DNA of 64,000 nt from Symsagittifera roscoffensis (Eukaryota; Xenacoelomorpha; Acoela; Convolutidae). Where the stretch lies: NCBI RefSeq assembly GCF_963678635.1, contig NC_087069.1, forward strand, positions 17,892,660 to 17,956,659, given 5' to 3'. A program made the translations under genes and the position numbers. This document shows, piece by piece, positions 9,969 to 18,444 of the stretch. A model generated the notes under the pieces. That model had not been told where the DNA came from. It worked only from the letters and a program-made list of their open reading frames with translations, and searched no databases. The first letter of the stretch is position 1; each line of letters begins with the position of its first letter.

Positions 9969-10993
9969 CTACAGTCTCACAGGACACAACGATGTATGCC
10001 TCGATGTTTGAGCCTCTGAACAGATCTCTCGAAACTTTCATCACCAAACTCTCGAAATCAACCGAGAGAGGAGAGAGGTCAAGAAGGACACTGAAAAAGC
10101 CGAAGTCATATAAAGACGAGTCAGACGGCTGCATTGATACTTGGATAGAGGTGATGAAGTTACACTTTGAGGAAGAGAATCTCTCCAAGAAACAAGAGTG
10201 CAGCGCGCTGACGAGCAATCTGGAGGGTACTGCATTAAGTTGTGTAATGGCGAAAAGAGCCAATGAGAGAGACAGCGCTCGCAAGATATTCGACATCCTG
10301 CTGAATCGTTTCGGCTCTGGAGTACAAGGGCACCAGGCTATGGTGAAGTTCGAAAAGAGGCGTCAAAGAGATGACGAATGCATAGATAAATTTTTGGACG
10401 ACCTTGAATTGCTTAGGAGGAGAAGCAACCCAGATGAGAGAATATCCGAGCGAAACTTGGCGATTGCTTCGAAGTTCCTGGACGGAGTAAGGAGTGAGGA
10501 GTTGAAGACGATGTTGGCCACACACTTCACCCTGTGGCTTGACCAGGTACCCACGCCCGACGATTTGCGTATGAAGTCACGCGAGTATTTACTCATAAAA
10601 CCGAGGGCGCAAAACCGTTACAGCAATTATGGCAACTATAGCGGGACAAATAATGGTGCGAAGTCCACTTGGTACAAACCTCGCGATGACATCGATAAGA
10701 GGAGGTCGTGTGCGAATTGTGGTTCGATGGACCGTCACTTTTCCGCGTGTTCTGCATTCAAACAGAACATGAAGGCGATAGGCTACTTTCTCGAGGACGC
10801 CGACTTGACCGAAGAGGATCACGAAGAGTACGTCACAGGGCTCATCATGAAATATGGTCCGAGGTGTTTCTTCTGTAATTTATAGGGACACTTCAAGTCG
10901 GATTGTACTCAATTTTGGGATGCAGTAGCGGACGCGAAACATCCCCGCCACGAAGAGGCGCTTTCGGGTGTCAAGGCCAGTCGAGCACGTCTA
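9783..10993 (+). pseudogene. Gag capsid and nucleocapsid region with two zinc knuckles
   Basis: Reads in the frame of pol. A helical capsid-like segment (DTWIEVMKLHFEEENLSKKQ ... IDKFLDDLELLRRRS ... SKFLDGVRSEELK) resembles Ty3/Gypsy Gag: particle shell. It is followed by two Cys/His knuckles that would bind RNA: C-A-N-C-x5-H-x3-C at about 10712-10755 and C-F-F-C-N-L-stop-G-H-x4-C at about 10868-10910. The second is split by TAG 10883-10885 exactly between the Cys pair and the His, so this copy cannot make an intact second knuckle. The frame continues without a stop into the protease, so gag and pol appear to be one polyprotein here. Confidence 0.72.
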
Positions 10994-12120
10994 ATGAACG
11001 ATGCTGAAACTCGGAGAAAGGAGACGACACCGAGCACCTTCACGACCAAAAAGGTTAAGACACTGCCTGACGAGGTGGTAGCTTCGAACCTCGAGGCAGA
11101 GTCGTCTAGCACACTTAAGGTGGATTACGGCCTGGCGGCAAGGACAGCGCTGCAGAATGTCAAACAGGACCTAGCCACGAAAGAAGTGGAGCAATGGGTA
11201 AGGTCGGAGCTGGAGAGCACAGATCTTCGGGAAAGTTTTAATATTCTGGGTAAAACGACGAAAGTAGAAGACAAAGAGGAACCCAGGAAACAGGGACTAA
11301 AACTGAACGTTATATCTGGTACGATTTTCGGCATGACGAGGGAGGGGACCAAAATAATGTCCATCAACTCAGTCGCAGGGCAACAGGTGGTCAAGAAGTT
11401 GAGTGAACCATCCGAAATTACACTAGTCCACCTGGACATCTATGCCGACTACCTGAAGGAAAAAGATCCCAAACTGGACTCCAGGGCAGTGCGAGCGCTG
11501 CTCACAACGGGAGGTCCGAGGCTGATGAAAGTGGATGGGCATTATATCGATGTCAATGGCCCTTACCCGATCCTAATGAATGTGGATGGCATCAATATCT
11601 ACACGAAAGCTCACATAACTGATGCGAACGATCAGATTGGCCGGATATACATTGGTCAAGAGGAGCTGAAGGTTAGACGAATCGGACACAACGCGATGCT
11701 CGAACAAGATGCGGTGCATATAGGTTGCGAGGCCGATCTGGCTGCGCACGTGCTGGACGTGCAAGGCAGACAACTTTCAGAAAAGGGACTGCTAGACACG
11801 GGAGCAGTGATTAGTGTCATGCCAGTCAAAACTTGGACCTACATGGGTTTCGAGAGGTCGGATCTCATACCGACAAAAATCAGGTTGGCAGCGGCCAATC
11901 AGGGAGCGATCTATGTGAATGGGCGAACCCCGATCATTTAACTGCAGCTCGGAGGAAGACATCTTTGGATGAGCTTCCTAGTAGTGGAGAATTTGGACGA
12001 ATCCGATCAGTTCATCTTAGGAAGGGATTTCGTGCGCAATTTTGACGTCACGATCGATCTTAATGACGGGTTGATTAGGATCAAGAATCCTGAGAGAAAG
12101 TATGAAAAGAGACCCCCTAA
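10994..12120 (+). pseudogene. Retropepsin-type aspartic protease region
   Basis: The active-site motif L-L-D-T-G-A lies at 11788-11805 in a context typical of retropepsins (hydrophobic strand, DTGA, then ISVM). The C-terminal landmark F-I-L-G-R-D-F (12013-12033) corresponds to the conserved I-L-G-x-D before the last strand. An in-frame TAA at 11939-11941 interrupts between the two (PII*LQLGG); the frame is the same on both sides. The domain would cleave the Gag-Pol polyprotein. The 260 residues upstream (10994 onward) are a hydrophilic linker with no recognised fold. Confidence 0.75.
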
Positions 12121-15100
12121 TAAGATCTTAATTAACCAGGCCAAGGTGCCGATTTTTCTGGATCGAAAAGTTAGATTAAAACCAAACCAAGCCGTAGTAG
12201 CGACGTTTAGGATGAGGAACTTGAATGAACTCAGCAATGACAGACAGGTGTGTCTGGTACCAAATCCAAACAGTAAAAGCTCGGCTATTTTAGGAAGAAG
12301 CTTCTCACTCACTCAGAGCGGACTGTGTGTGAGTGTGTTATTGAACACAGAAGCAACAACAGTGACAATACAGAGGGGAAAGAAACTTGGCTACGCTTTG
12401 CCTCTGAACACAGACTTTCAGAGTGGGGAGAACTTGAAAAAGTTTGATGTAACTAAATGTCCATTGCATGCGAACCAAGAATGTATAATGAAGAGAGTGA
12501 ATGAATTGAAATCTTGTAGGAAATTGTTTTCAATGAAGTCGGAAACAGATGATAGGCTGTCTAGTTGTTCCAACTTTCCTGAGAGGCCGACAGAAGCAGA
12601 GTTAGCAGCGAATAAACCTGTCCTACCTGAGATTGAACATTTGAAGTGTAAAATATCAGACAAGGAACTAGATTCGCTCAGAGCGGTGATAAATCGGAAC
12701 GCAGACGTTTTTTCGAAACTTAAGGCCGACATAGGTTGTTGTAATTTCGTAGAACACGAGATTGAGATAGAAGAGGGCTCGGTACCTCATAGGGAAGGGG
12801 CGAGAAGAATGACCCCAAACACGTCAGAAGCGTGTAGGAAGGAAATCGAGATGTTAATGGAGTACGACATGATCGAGCCGTCGAAGTCCCCATGGGCTTG
12901 TGGCGTGGTCATGGCGAAAAAGAAAGGGGGACAACTCAGATTTTGTTGTGATTTCCGTTATCTGAACGCAGTGACTATAAAGGACGTATACCCGATTCCC
13001 TGCATCGATGAGAGCCTATCGAAGCTGGGGGACGCGAAGTTCTTCACGACGTTGGATTTGGGCTCTGCGTTCTGGCAAGTGCCACTCAGAAAGCAAGATC
13101 GAGAGAAAACAGGCTTCGCGTGTGAGCTGGGATTGTTCCAGTGGAAGAGGATGCCATTCGGATTGTGCAACGCGACGGCCACATTCCAGCGACTGATGGC
13201 CCAGGCACTCACGAGCGTCACGAAGAAATACGGGAATCTCATCATGTGTTATGTCGATGATGTCGTGATTGCAACAGCAACCTTAGACGACCACATAGAG
13301 AGGTTGGAGGAGGTGTTTTCTTGCATGAAGCAGGCGGGTCTGAAATGTAAACCCTCTAAGTGTGAAATCCTCAGGGATTCCATAAAGTATCTGGGCCGCC
13401 TGGTGGACAAACATGGAGTGATACCAGATCCCGAAGCGGTTGAAGCGGTGCTGACCTGGAAGGCACCTAAAACAGATACACAGCTGATGAGTTTTTTGGG
13501 ATTCGCTAATTATTATCGAGAGTTCATCAAGGGGTATGCTGACAAAATATACCCCATGCAGAGGTTGATGAGAAACAAGGGCAAAAAGTTCACTTGGACT
13601 GATGAGGCACAAGTTTCATTTGAAAACATCAAACGTGAACTTTGCGAGGCACCGGTCCTCGGCATGCCAACAGAGAAGGGGATGTTCGTGCTGGATACGG
13701 ATGCATCAGTGGTTGCGATATCGGGCATACTTCACCAAGAGCAGGAGTGGAACTGGAGAACGGTTCTTCGTCCGATAGCCTACGGGAGTAAAGTCCTGAG
13801 TGATACTGAAATGAAGTATGGGGCACCAAAAGCGGAGATGTTTGCGGTGATCACTTTCGTGGAAAAATACAGGGCCTACTTGGGGAGTGCTCCCTTCAAG
13901 TTACGTGTGGATAATCGTGCCCTTGCCTGGCTGAAATTCTATTCGATGGACCAAAGTTATATTGGTCGTTGGATCGTGCGCCTGGATGGATATCACATGA
14001 TCATAGAGCACCGTACCCGTGACAAGCACCAGAACGCAGATAGCCTCAGCAAAAAGACAGAATTTTATGAGCGCCTCGAGGAGAAACAGGCTAACCAATC
14101 AGAAATCAAAAACGGGTTTTCCTTTCTGGACAAAGAAACCTACGACAAACTGCCACTTACTAGGTGGTTAGACAAGTCAGGGCATCCTATACCCAGACAC
14201 CCTGACCTTCCAATGGAGACGGCCGCGGAGATAAAGCTTTTAGCCAGAGGCAAGCCCGTTCCGTTGGATCTGCTAGTCCGATCCAACTTGGTACAGCAAG
14301 AACTTACCAGACTAGGTATAAACAGCATGGCTCTATTGAACAGGACGGTGAACGTGGCGCCGGACGTCATGGGAAAGCTCCGTGACTTGTTGGACAGGGA
14401 AGTGGATAGGCATGATCGTGAGTGGATGGACACCATGCAGCGGTTGACTGTCACCGAGAGAACAGAGAAGAGGCCAGTGTCCATTCGCAGCCGAGGCGTT
14501 GAACGGGATTGCAGGTCGATAGTCAACCAACTGGTGAGCTCGATGCCGAAGGAGGTCTTATTGAGAACTTCGTTCACTGAATATGGAACACTGAATCAGA
14601 ATCAAACCACTGAGGAAGTCAGGATCAAGTCGAAATCTAGCTTCACGAGGAGAGTGCACTTCACGGATGCAAAAGAAGAATACGAGCCGAGCCCAGATTG
14701 TTCGTCCGTGGACGAGACAATGTCCGGGGAGTCTGATACCTTCGAGCCAGTCAAGGACGACTCGTCTGAGGAGTCAGACACCTTTGAGCCCGTGCAGGAC
14801 GACTTGTCCGGGGAGAGGTTGACGAGACCACCTAGGGGCAAAATTTTGTCCGGGGAGTCGGGTTTGAAGCGACCGATGGACAGAGTTTTGTCCGGGGAGT
14901 CGAGAAACATCTCAGACAACTTGGAATATGAGGTTGGGGAATCAGTCGACTCAAGTGTTGACTCGAGGCCCGAGGCCTGGGACAACACATCTGAAACAAC
15001 TTCCAATTCCGATATGTCAGAGATCGCAATCCACTCCTTATTGGTAGACTGGAAGCAGCGTGGGCTGGACCGAGAAACGCATCAGGACCCAGACAGGGAC

Positions 15101-15631
15101 AGATACACCTCAGATGAAGAGGGCACTGTGGTAGATAATGCCGCAGACGAGCTTGAGCTGATAGCAGTTTCGAAACGCCCAACCAGATTGCTGCCACATG
15201 GTATGGTCGTCCGTACCAATCTGGAACCATCTGTGCAGGAGGCGACGCCTTTGAAAAAGATATGGTGTGTCAAGTTGATGGACGATGCTCATGCTCCGGA
15301 GATAATGAGTGGGCAAATGAACGTGGTAAAGACGTATTTGAAAGCCAGGTACAGGCTGTCGGATCTCCTAAGGGCTCAAGGAAATGATAGAATGACGAGC
15401 AGTCTGAAGAGATGGATCGAGAATGGAGCACCTGACAAGGGAGACTTGGAAGAAGACAGCTACAAGATCTTGAAGCAATTCTACCTGAAGCGAAACGACT
15501 TGTTGTACCTGAACAAGGATGGAATCGTAGCCTGCAAACGAAAAGAGGAGGACAAGGTCCTCTATAAATACAATTCAATAGTGATACCACAGTTGTACCA
15601 GACCGAATTGCTCTTTCGCTCACATGATTAG
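11969..15631 (+). CDS. pol: Pol: reverse transcriptase, RNase H and long linker
   Basis: 1220 open residues. RT occupies about residues 265-520, with SPWACGVVMAKKKGG, FTTLDLGSAFWQVPL, MPFGLCNATATFQRLM and the catalytic Y-V-D-D at 428-431 (tat-gtc-gat-gat from 13250). RNase H begins at about residue 570 with L-D-T-D-A-S (first Asp near 576) and ends at N-A-D-S-L-S (about 690). The order RT then RNase H then integrase places the element in the Ty3/Gypsy group. Between RNase H and the integrase zinc finger lie about 500 residues, several times the usual linker, acidic and with repeated SGES units (about residues 910-985). The frame is intact to TAG 15629-15631, which falls in the integrase zinc finger. 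First Met of the ORF is not a real start; translation is expected from gag. Confidence 0.88.
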   Translation: MSFLVVENLDESDQFILGRDFVRNFDVTIDLNDGLIRIKNPERKYEKRPPNKILINQAKVPIFLDRKVRLKPNQAVVATFRMRNLNELSNDRQVCLVPNPNSKSSAILGRSFSLTQSGLCVSVLLNTEATTVTIQRGKKLGYALPLNTDFQSGENLKKFDVTKCPLHANQECIMKRVNELKSCRKLFSMKSETDDRLSSCSNFPERPTEAELAANKPVLPEIEHLKCKISDKELDSLRAVINRNADVFSKLKADIGCCNFVEHEIEIEEGSVPHREGARRMTPNTSEACRKEIEMLMEYDMIEPSKSPWACGVVMAKKKGGQLRFCCDFRYLNAVTIKDVYPIPCIDESLSKLGDAKFFTTLDLGSAFWQVPLRKQDREKTGFACELGLFQWKRMPFGLCNATATFQRLMAQALTSVTKKYGNLIMCYVDDVVIATATLDDHIERLEEVFSCMKQAGLKCKPSKCEILRDSIKYLGRLVDKHGVIPDPEAVEAVLTWKAPKTDTQLMSFLGFANYYREFIKGYADKIYPMQRLMRNKGKKFTWTDEAQVSFENIKRELCEAPVLGMPTEKGMFVLDTDASVVAISGILHQEQEWNWRTVLRPIAYGSKVLSDTEMKYGAPKAEMFAVITFVEKYRAYLGSAPFKLRVDNRALAWLKFYSMDQSYIGRWIVRLDGYHMIIEHRTRDKHQNADSLSKKTEFYERLEEKQANQSEIKNGFSFLDKETYDKLPLTRWLDKSGHPIPRHPDLPMETAAEIKLLARGKPVPLDLLVRSNLVQQELTRLGINSMALLNRTVNVAPDVMGKLRDLLDREVDRHDREWMDTMQRLTVTERTEKRPVSIRSRGVERDCRSIVNQLVSSMPKEVLLRTSFTEYGTLNQNQTTEEVRIKSKSSFTRRVHFTDAKEEYEPSPDCSSVDETMSGESDTFEPVKDDSSEESDTFEPVQDDLSGERLTRPPRGKILSGESGLKRPMDRVLSGESRNISDNLEYEVGESVDSSVDSRPEAWDNTSETTSNSDMSEIAIHSLLVDWKQRGLDRETHQDPDRDRYTSDEEGTVVDNAADELELIAVSKRPTRLLPHGMVVRTNLEPSVQEATPLKKIWCVKLMDDAHAPEIMSGQMNVVKTYLKARYRLSDLLRAQGNDRMTSSLKRWIENGAPDKGDLEEDSYKILKQFYLKRNDLLYLNKDGIVACKRKEEDKVLYKYNSIVIPQLYQTELLFRSHD
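14715..14910 (+). repeat. Short coding repeats in the RNase H-integrase linker
   Basis: A unit containing TTGTCCGGGGAGTC (coding L-S-G-E-S) occurs four to five times with variable spacing, and two neighbouring units share SDTFEPVxDD. The repeats make an acidic, probably disordered stretch. Confidence 0.65.
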
Positions 15632-16663
15632 ATGGGCCATCAAGGCGTGGACAAAGTGTATAGAAGGATACAGAAACGATTCGAATGGCCGGGATTGAAG
15701 AAGGCTTGTGAGAAGTGGATCGCTGCATGCCTGTCATGTCAGCAGGCGAAGGATCCCAGGAAACTAAGGTTCCCCCTACAGTCAATAGAGTCGTCAGGTT
15801 TCAACGAAGTGGTGCAAATTGATCATCAGAAAATCTGCATGACAGCAACGGGCTATAATCAGGTGCTGGTAATGATCGACCATTTTACGAAGTATGCTGA
15901 GGCAGCACCCTGCATGACAGCATCGGCGGAAGAAACATGCGATCATTTGATAAATTTGTGGATAGCGAGGCATGGCTGCCCCATCACGTTCCAATTGGAC
16001 AATGGCAAAGCATTCGTGGGTGATCTCACGAAGGAGTTAATGAAAAGGTCGCAGGTAGCGCAGGCCCACTCGACCACTTATCACCCGCAAACGAATGGCC
16101 TAGTCGAGAGGCAAAAACGAACACTGGTATCCATGCTGAGAGTCTACTGCTCGCGTTACATGGATGACTGGGACAAGCACTTGCCGCAAATGATGGGTGC
16201 TTACAACAGCACGGAGCATTCCACCACGGGAATAAGTCCGCACATGATGTTGACGGGTCATGAAAAAGCGCTCCCTTTGACGTTTTTCTAGCCTGAATAT
16301 GAGGGAAAGAGGACAGCACCGCAAACGTACGTGCGGGATGTTATTAGAAGACAACAGGACCTCAATGACTTATGCAGGAGGAACACGCAACAGGCGCAAA
16401 TTAGACAAAAGAGGAGGTTTGATAAAAGGACAGCTGATGCGAAAGCCTCCTCAGTTGGCGACTACGTCTGGGTGTTCCAGGAAGTGGTTCCACCAAAAGG
16501 AACCAAGAAATTATTAAAGAAATGGGGTGGTCCATTTCAGATAACAGAGGTGCACCAAGGGGGTCGTTTTTATCGATTGAGCACTGGAAGAGCAGCTCAT
16601 TACGAAAATATCAAACCACACAATGCCTCGTCAGAGGACTGGTGCATCCCAGCGGACATGTAA
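15560..16663 (+). pseudogene. int: Integrase with HHCC zinc finger, DDE core and GPY/F-like module
   Basis: The zinc finger has H (RSHD), H (GHQG) and C-L-S-C; TAG 15629-15631 lies between the His residues. The catalytic triad is present: D in QIDHQK (15821), D in QLDNGKAF (15998) and E in GLVERQK (16106), with 35 residues between the second Asp and the Glu (D,D-35-E). A second stop, TAG 16289-16291, follows the core (TFF*PEYEG). The C-terminal part has W-G-G-P-F-Q-I-T-E-V and GGRFYRL, the GPY/F-type module that follows Ty3/Gypsy integrase cores and contacts DNA. TAA at 16661-16663 closes the frame, but the same frame stays open afterwards, so the original pol may have extended further. Function: strand transfer of the cDNA into target DNA. 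Confidence 0.82.
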
Positions 16664-17530
16664 GAGGGAGACTATTTGATAGTGGATCCTGCTTGTGAAG
16701 TGAATGAAAGAACTCGCGACAAAAACGACGGGAATGAGGTGGTGGACGATTGCGACCTACCACTGGACCTCGAGTTGACCGAGCGAGTAGAGGTGGACGA
16801 TGAAACTCTACCTTATGCCGAGGAAGACTGGGACTGCCCGGAAAAAATCGAAATTGACAAAGGAATACAGCCTGACTTTCCTCTCACTATGGAAACAAGC
16901 CAGAGCAAGAGAGGAAAAAACGAGAAGAAATACAATCCGTACGGCGAGAATTTCGTTGTAGACAGGATAGTTGTAAGTGATGTCATGGACTCGCTAGTGG
17001 GACTGGACGAAGTGGCGATGCTAGAAGAAATCGACTTGGTGAATGATATGGATCAAGATTGGATCGACGATCGATCAGAACCAGAAGTGGAGTTCGAACC
17101 AGAAGCGGAACAGACTCATGAGCAAGAATTAACGAACTTGCGCGTACTCGAATGGCTCCATGATCTGCCGACAGATCCAAAAGAGACGATCCTGACGATT
17201 CAGGACGTCGATAAAGACGGCATCAAATACATCAGTCATGACAATACCGAGTCCAACTGGGTCGCCCCAGATGGTCCTCTAGGTGTTCCACAATCCAACC
17301 TCGATCTCCTAGACTTTGGGCGATCGACGGGGACGTCGATGGATATTTTTGTCCGGGGAGTGGGGGTAGGACTCACCCACACCGAAAATCTGATAATAAA
17401 AAAATTGAAATCGGCAAGAGAAACCGGAGAACTAGAGACAGAGGGAAAAATGCTAAAAAACCACCTTTTGGACAAATTTTTGAATCGTATTTTGATCTAC
17501 CGAACCATTATTCAAACAATATCGTCATAA
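16664..17530 (+). CDS. Acidic C-terminal tail of Pol
   Basis: Same frame as integrase, separated from it only by TAA 16661-16663. About 285 residues, strongly acidic in the first half (ERVEVDDETLPYAEEDWD, DDRSEPEVEFEPEAEQ), with no family I recognise. A CTA AAA AAC sequence at 17453-17461 contains the slippery heptamer A AAA AAC in this frame; after a -1 slip the reading enters the macro-domain frame. Without the slip, translation ends at TAA 17528-17530 after about 22 further unremarkable residues (HLLDKFLNRIL...). Confidence 0.6.
   Translation, partial: EGDYLIVDPACEVNERTRDKNDGNEVVDDCDLPLDLELTERVEVDDETLPYAEEDWDCPEKIEIDKGIQPDFPLTMETSQSKRGKNEKKYNPYGENFVVDRIVVSDVMDSLVGLDEVAMLEEIDLVNDMDQDWIDDRSEPEVEFEPEAEQTHEQELTNLRVLEWLHDLPTDPKETILTIQDVDKDGIKYISHDNTESNWVAPDGPLGVPQSNLDLLDFGRSTGTSMDIFVRGVGVGLTHTENLIIKKLKSARETGELETEGKMLKNHLLDKFLNRILIYRTIIQTISS
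17455..17461 (+). promoter_or_regulatory. Candidate -1 ribosomal frameshift heptamer A AAA AAC
   Basis: X-XXY-YYZ heptamer in the correct register: the zero-frame codons are CTA AAA AAC and the -1 frame continues K-K-P-P-F-G-Q directly into an open frame leading to the macro domain. A AAA AAC is an established retroviral slippery site. I did not find an obvious strong stem-loop immediately downstream by eye. Confidence 0.6.
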
Positions 17531-17967
17531 CGGACAGCGATTTCATACTCACGGAACGCACGTGCGCTATAGCGATAACCGCGGACGTAAGCTTCAAAAC
17601 AGCACTAGTGGCTGATTTCAAAAGAGAGTATAAGAACATCGAGTTTTTATGGAAACAGAGGCCTGGTGTGGGAGGGATGATAGCGCTGCCCCCTGTTGCA
17701 TCACAGATACCAGGGAAATATTTGTGTTTCCTGGTTACTAAGGCCACTGATAGGCAACACGTAGATCCAAAGAGCTTGGTATTAGCCTTGACTCGACTTA
17801 GGGATTTTTTGGTTGAGAGAGGAGTGACCTCTCTCTCGTTACCAGTATATGATCCTATTAGGGGAAAGCTACATCCGAGAGAGTTGTACGCACTTGTACA
17901 TGTGATATTTTCAGAGACTGACATAAAGTTTTACTTACATAAAAAATACTATCTGAGCATATGCTAG
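17456..17967 (+). CDS. Macro domain (TARG1/OARD1-like) in the -1 frame after Pol
   Basis: About 170 residues open to TAG 17965-17967. From CAIAITADVSFKTALVADFKREYKN through GMIALPP, GKYLCFLVTKATDR, LVLALTRLRDFLVERGVTSLSLPVYD to HVIFSETDIKFYLH it follows the layout of small macro domains of the OARD1/TARG1 type: ADP-ribose-binding loop region, strand with L-V-T-K, helix with L-x-x-L-R-x-F, strand G-V-T-x-L-x-x-P, and final D-T-D-I strand. The usual G-C-G-L-D loop after S-x-P is replaced by VYDPIRGKL, so the TARG1 catalytic Asp may be missing or displaced. Known relatives bind or hydrolyse ADP-ribose adducts; in a retroelement it might counter host ADP-ribosylation, which is inference. No Met start is required if it is made by the frameshift; an internal ATG is absent until a non-standard position. 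Confidence 0.72.
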
Positions 17968-18157
17968 GAATTGCGTATGGCGATAAGTAATTTTTATTAA
18001 GTTATTCGATAAGAATTAGTGTCAGGTTTTAGATTAGGTTAGGTTTTAGGTACAATATTAGGGATTATGTTTTTATGTGATAATATAGGTGTGTGATGTT
18101 TATGTGTTTATGTGTTATGTTATTGTTATGATATGTTTTATGTTTTGTGTCATAAAA

Positions 18158-18177
18158 GACCTGGAGTACTCCAGGTC
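18158..18177. repeat. Perfect 20-bp palindrome between pol and the downstream ORF
   Basis: GACCTGGAGTACTCCAGGTC is its own reverse complement. It sits 190 nt after the macro frame and 270 nt before the next ORF, in an otherwise AT-rich intergenic stretch (17968-18444) that has no ORF. It could form a strong RNA hairpin. Confidence 0.9.
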
Positions 18178-18340
18178 ATCAAGGTGACAGCGCTCATTCG
18201 TGCTACCCTGAGAGAGATAAAGGTGGACGATCCACCTTGGTGCTAAATTTTTAAATCAGAATTGAGAAGAGAATTTCAATGGAGAGTTTTAAAGAGTTGA
18301 ATGATGTTGTATCCAAAAGTGATGGTTTTAAGTCGCGACT

Positions 18341-18350
18341 TGTTTTTTAG
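18341..18350 (+). promoter_or_regulatory. Candidate splice acceptor for a subgenomic mRNA
   Basis: TGTTTTTTAG, preceded by GCGACT and resembling the host acceptors, ends 94 nt upstream of the ATG of the 1617-residue ORF. Inference: the downstream ORF is expressed from a spliced transcript, as envelope genes are in retroviruses. Confidence 0.4.
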
Positions 18351-18444
18351 ATCTTTTGATTGATCAGAAATTGTTTATTGAATCCATTGAATCGAAACGA
18401 GACAGGAAGACATTACACGACAGCAAGAATCAACACGATAAGAA

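Noticed and set aside
11125-16354. Minus-strand open frames of 60-170 residues across pol
   Set aside because: Antisense shadows of pol with low-complexity composition and no motifs.
9585-17530. A reassigned genetic code with TAG/TAA as Gln
   Set aside because: TAG/TAA occur only a few times in about 15 kb of coding sequence, while Gln is mostly CAG/CAA; the 1617-residue ORF has none. Decay explains the data better.
8184-18193. An 11-nt inverted match (CGCTGTCACCT at about 8186 and AGGTGACAGCG at about 18182)
   Set aside because: Too short for a 10-kb separation; chance cannot be excluded, though both lie in non-coding parts of the element.
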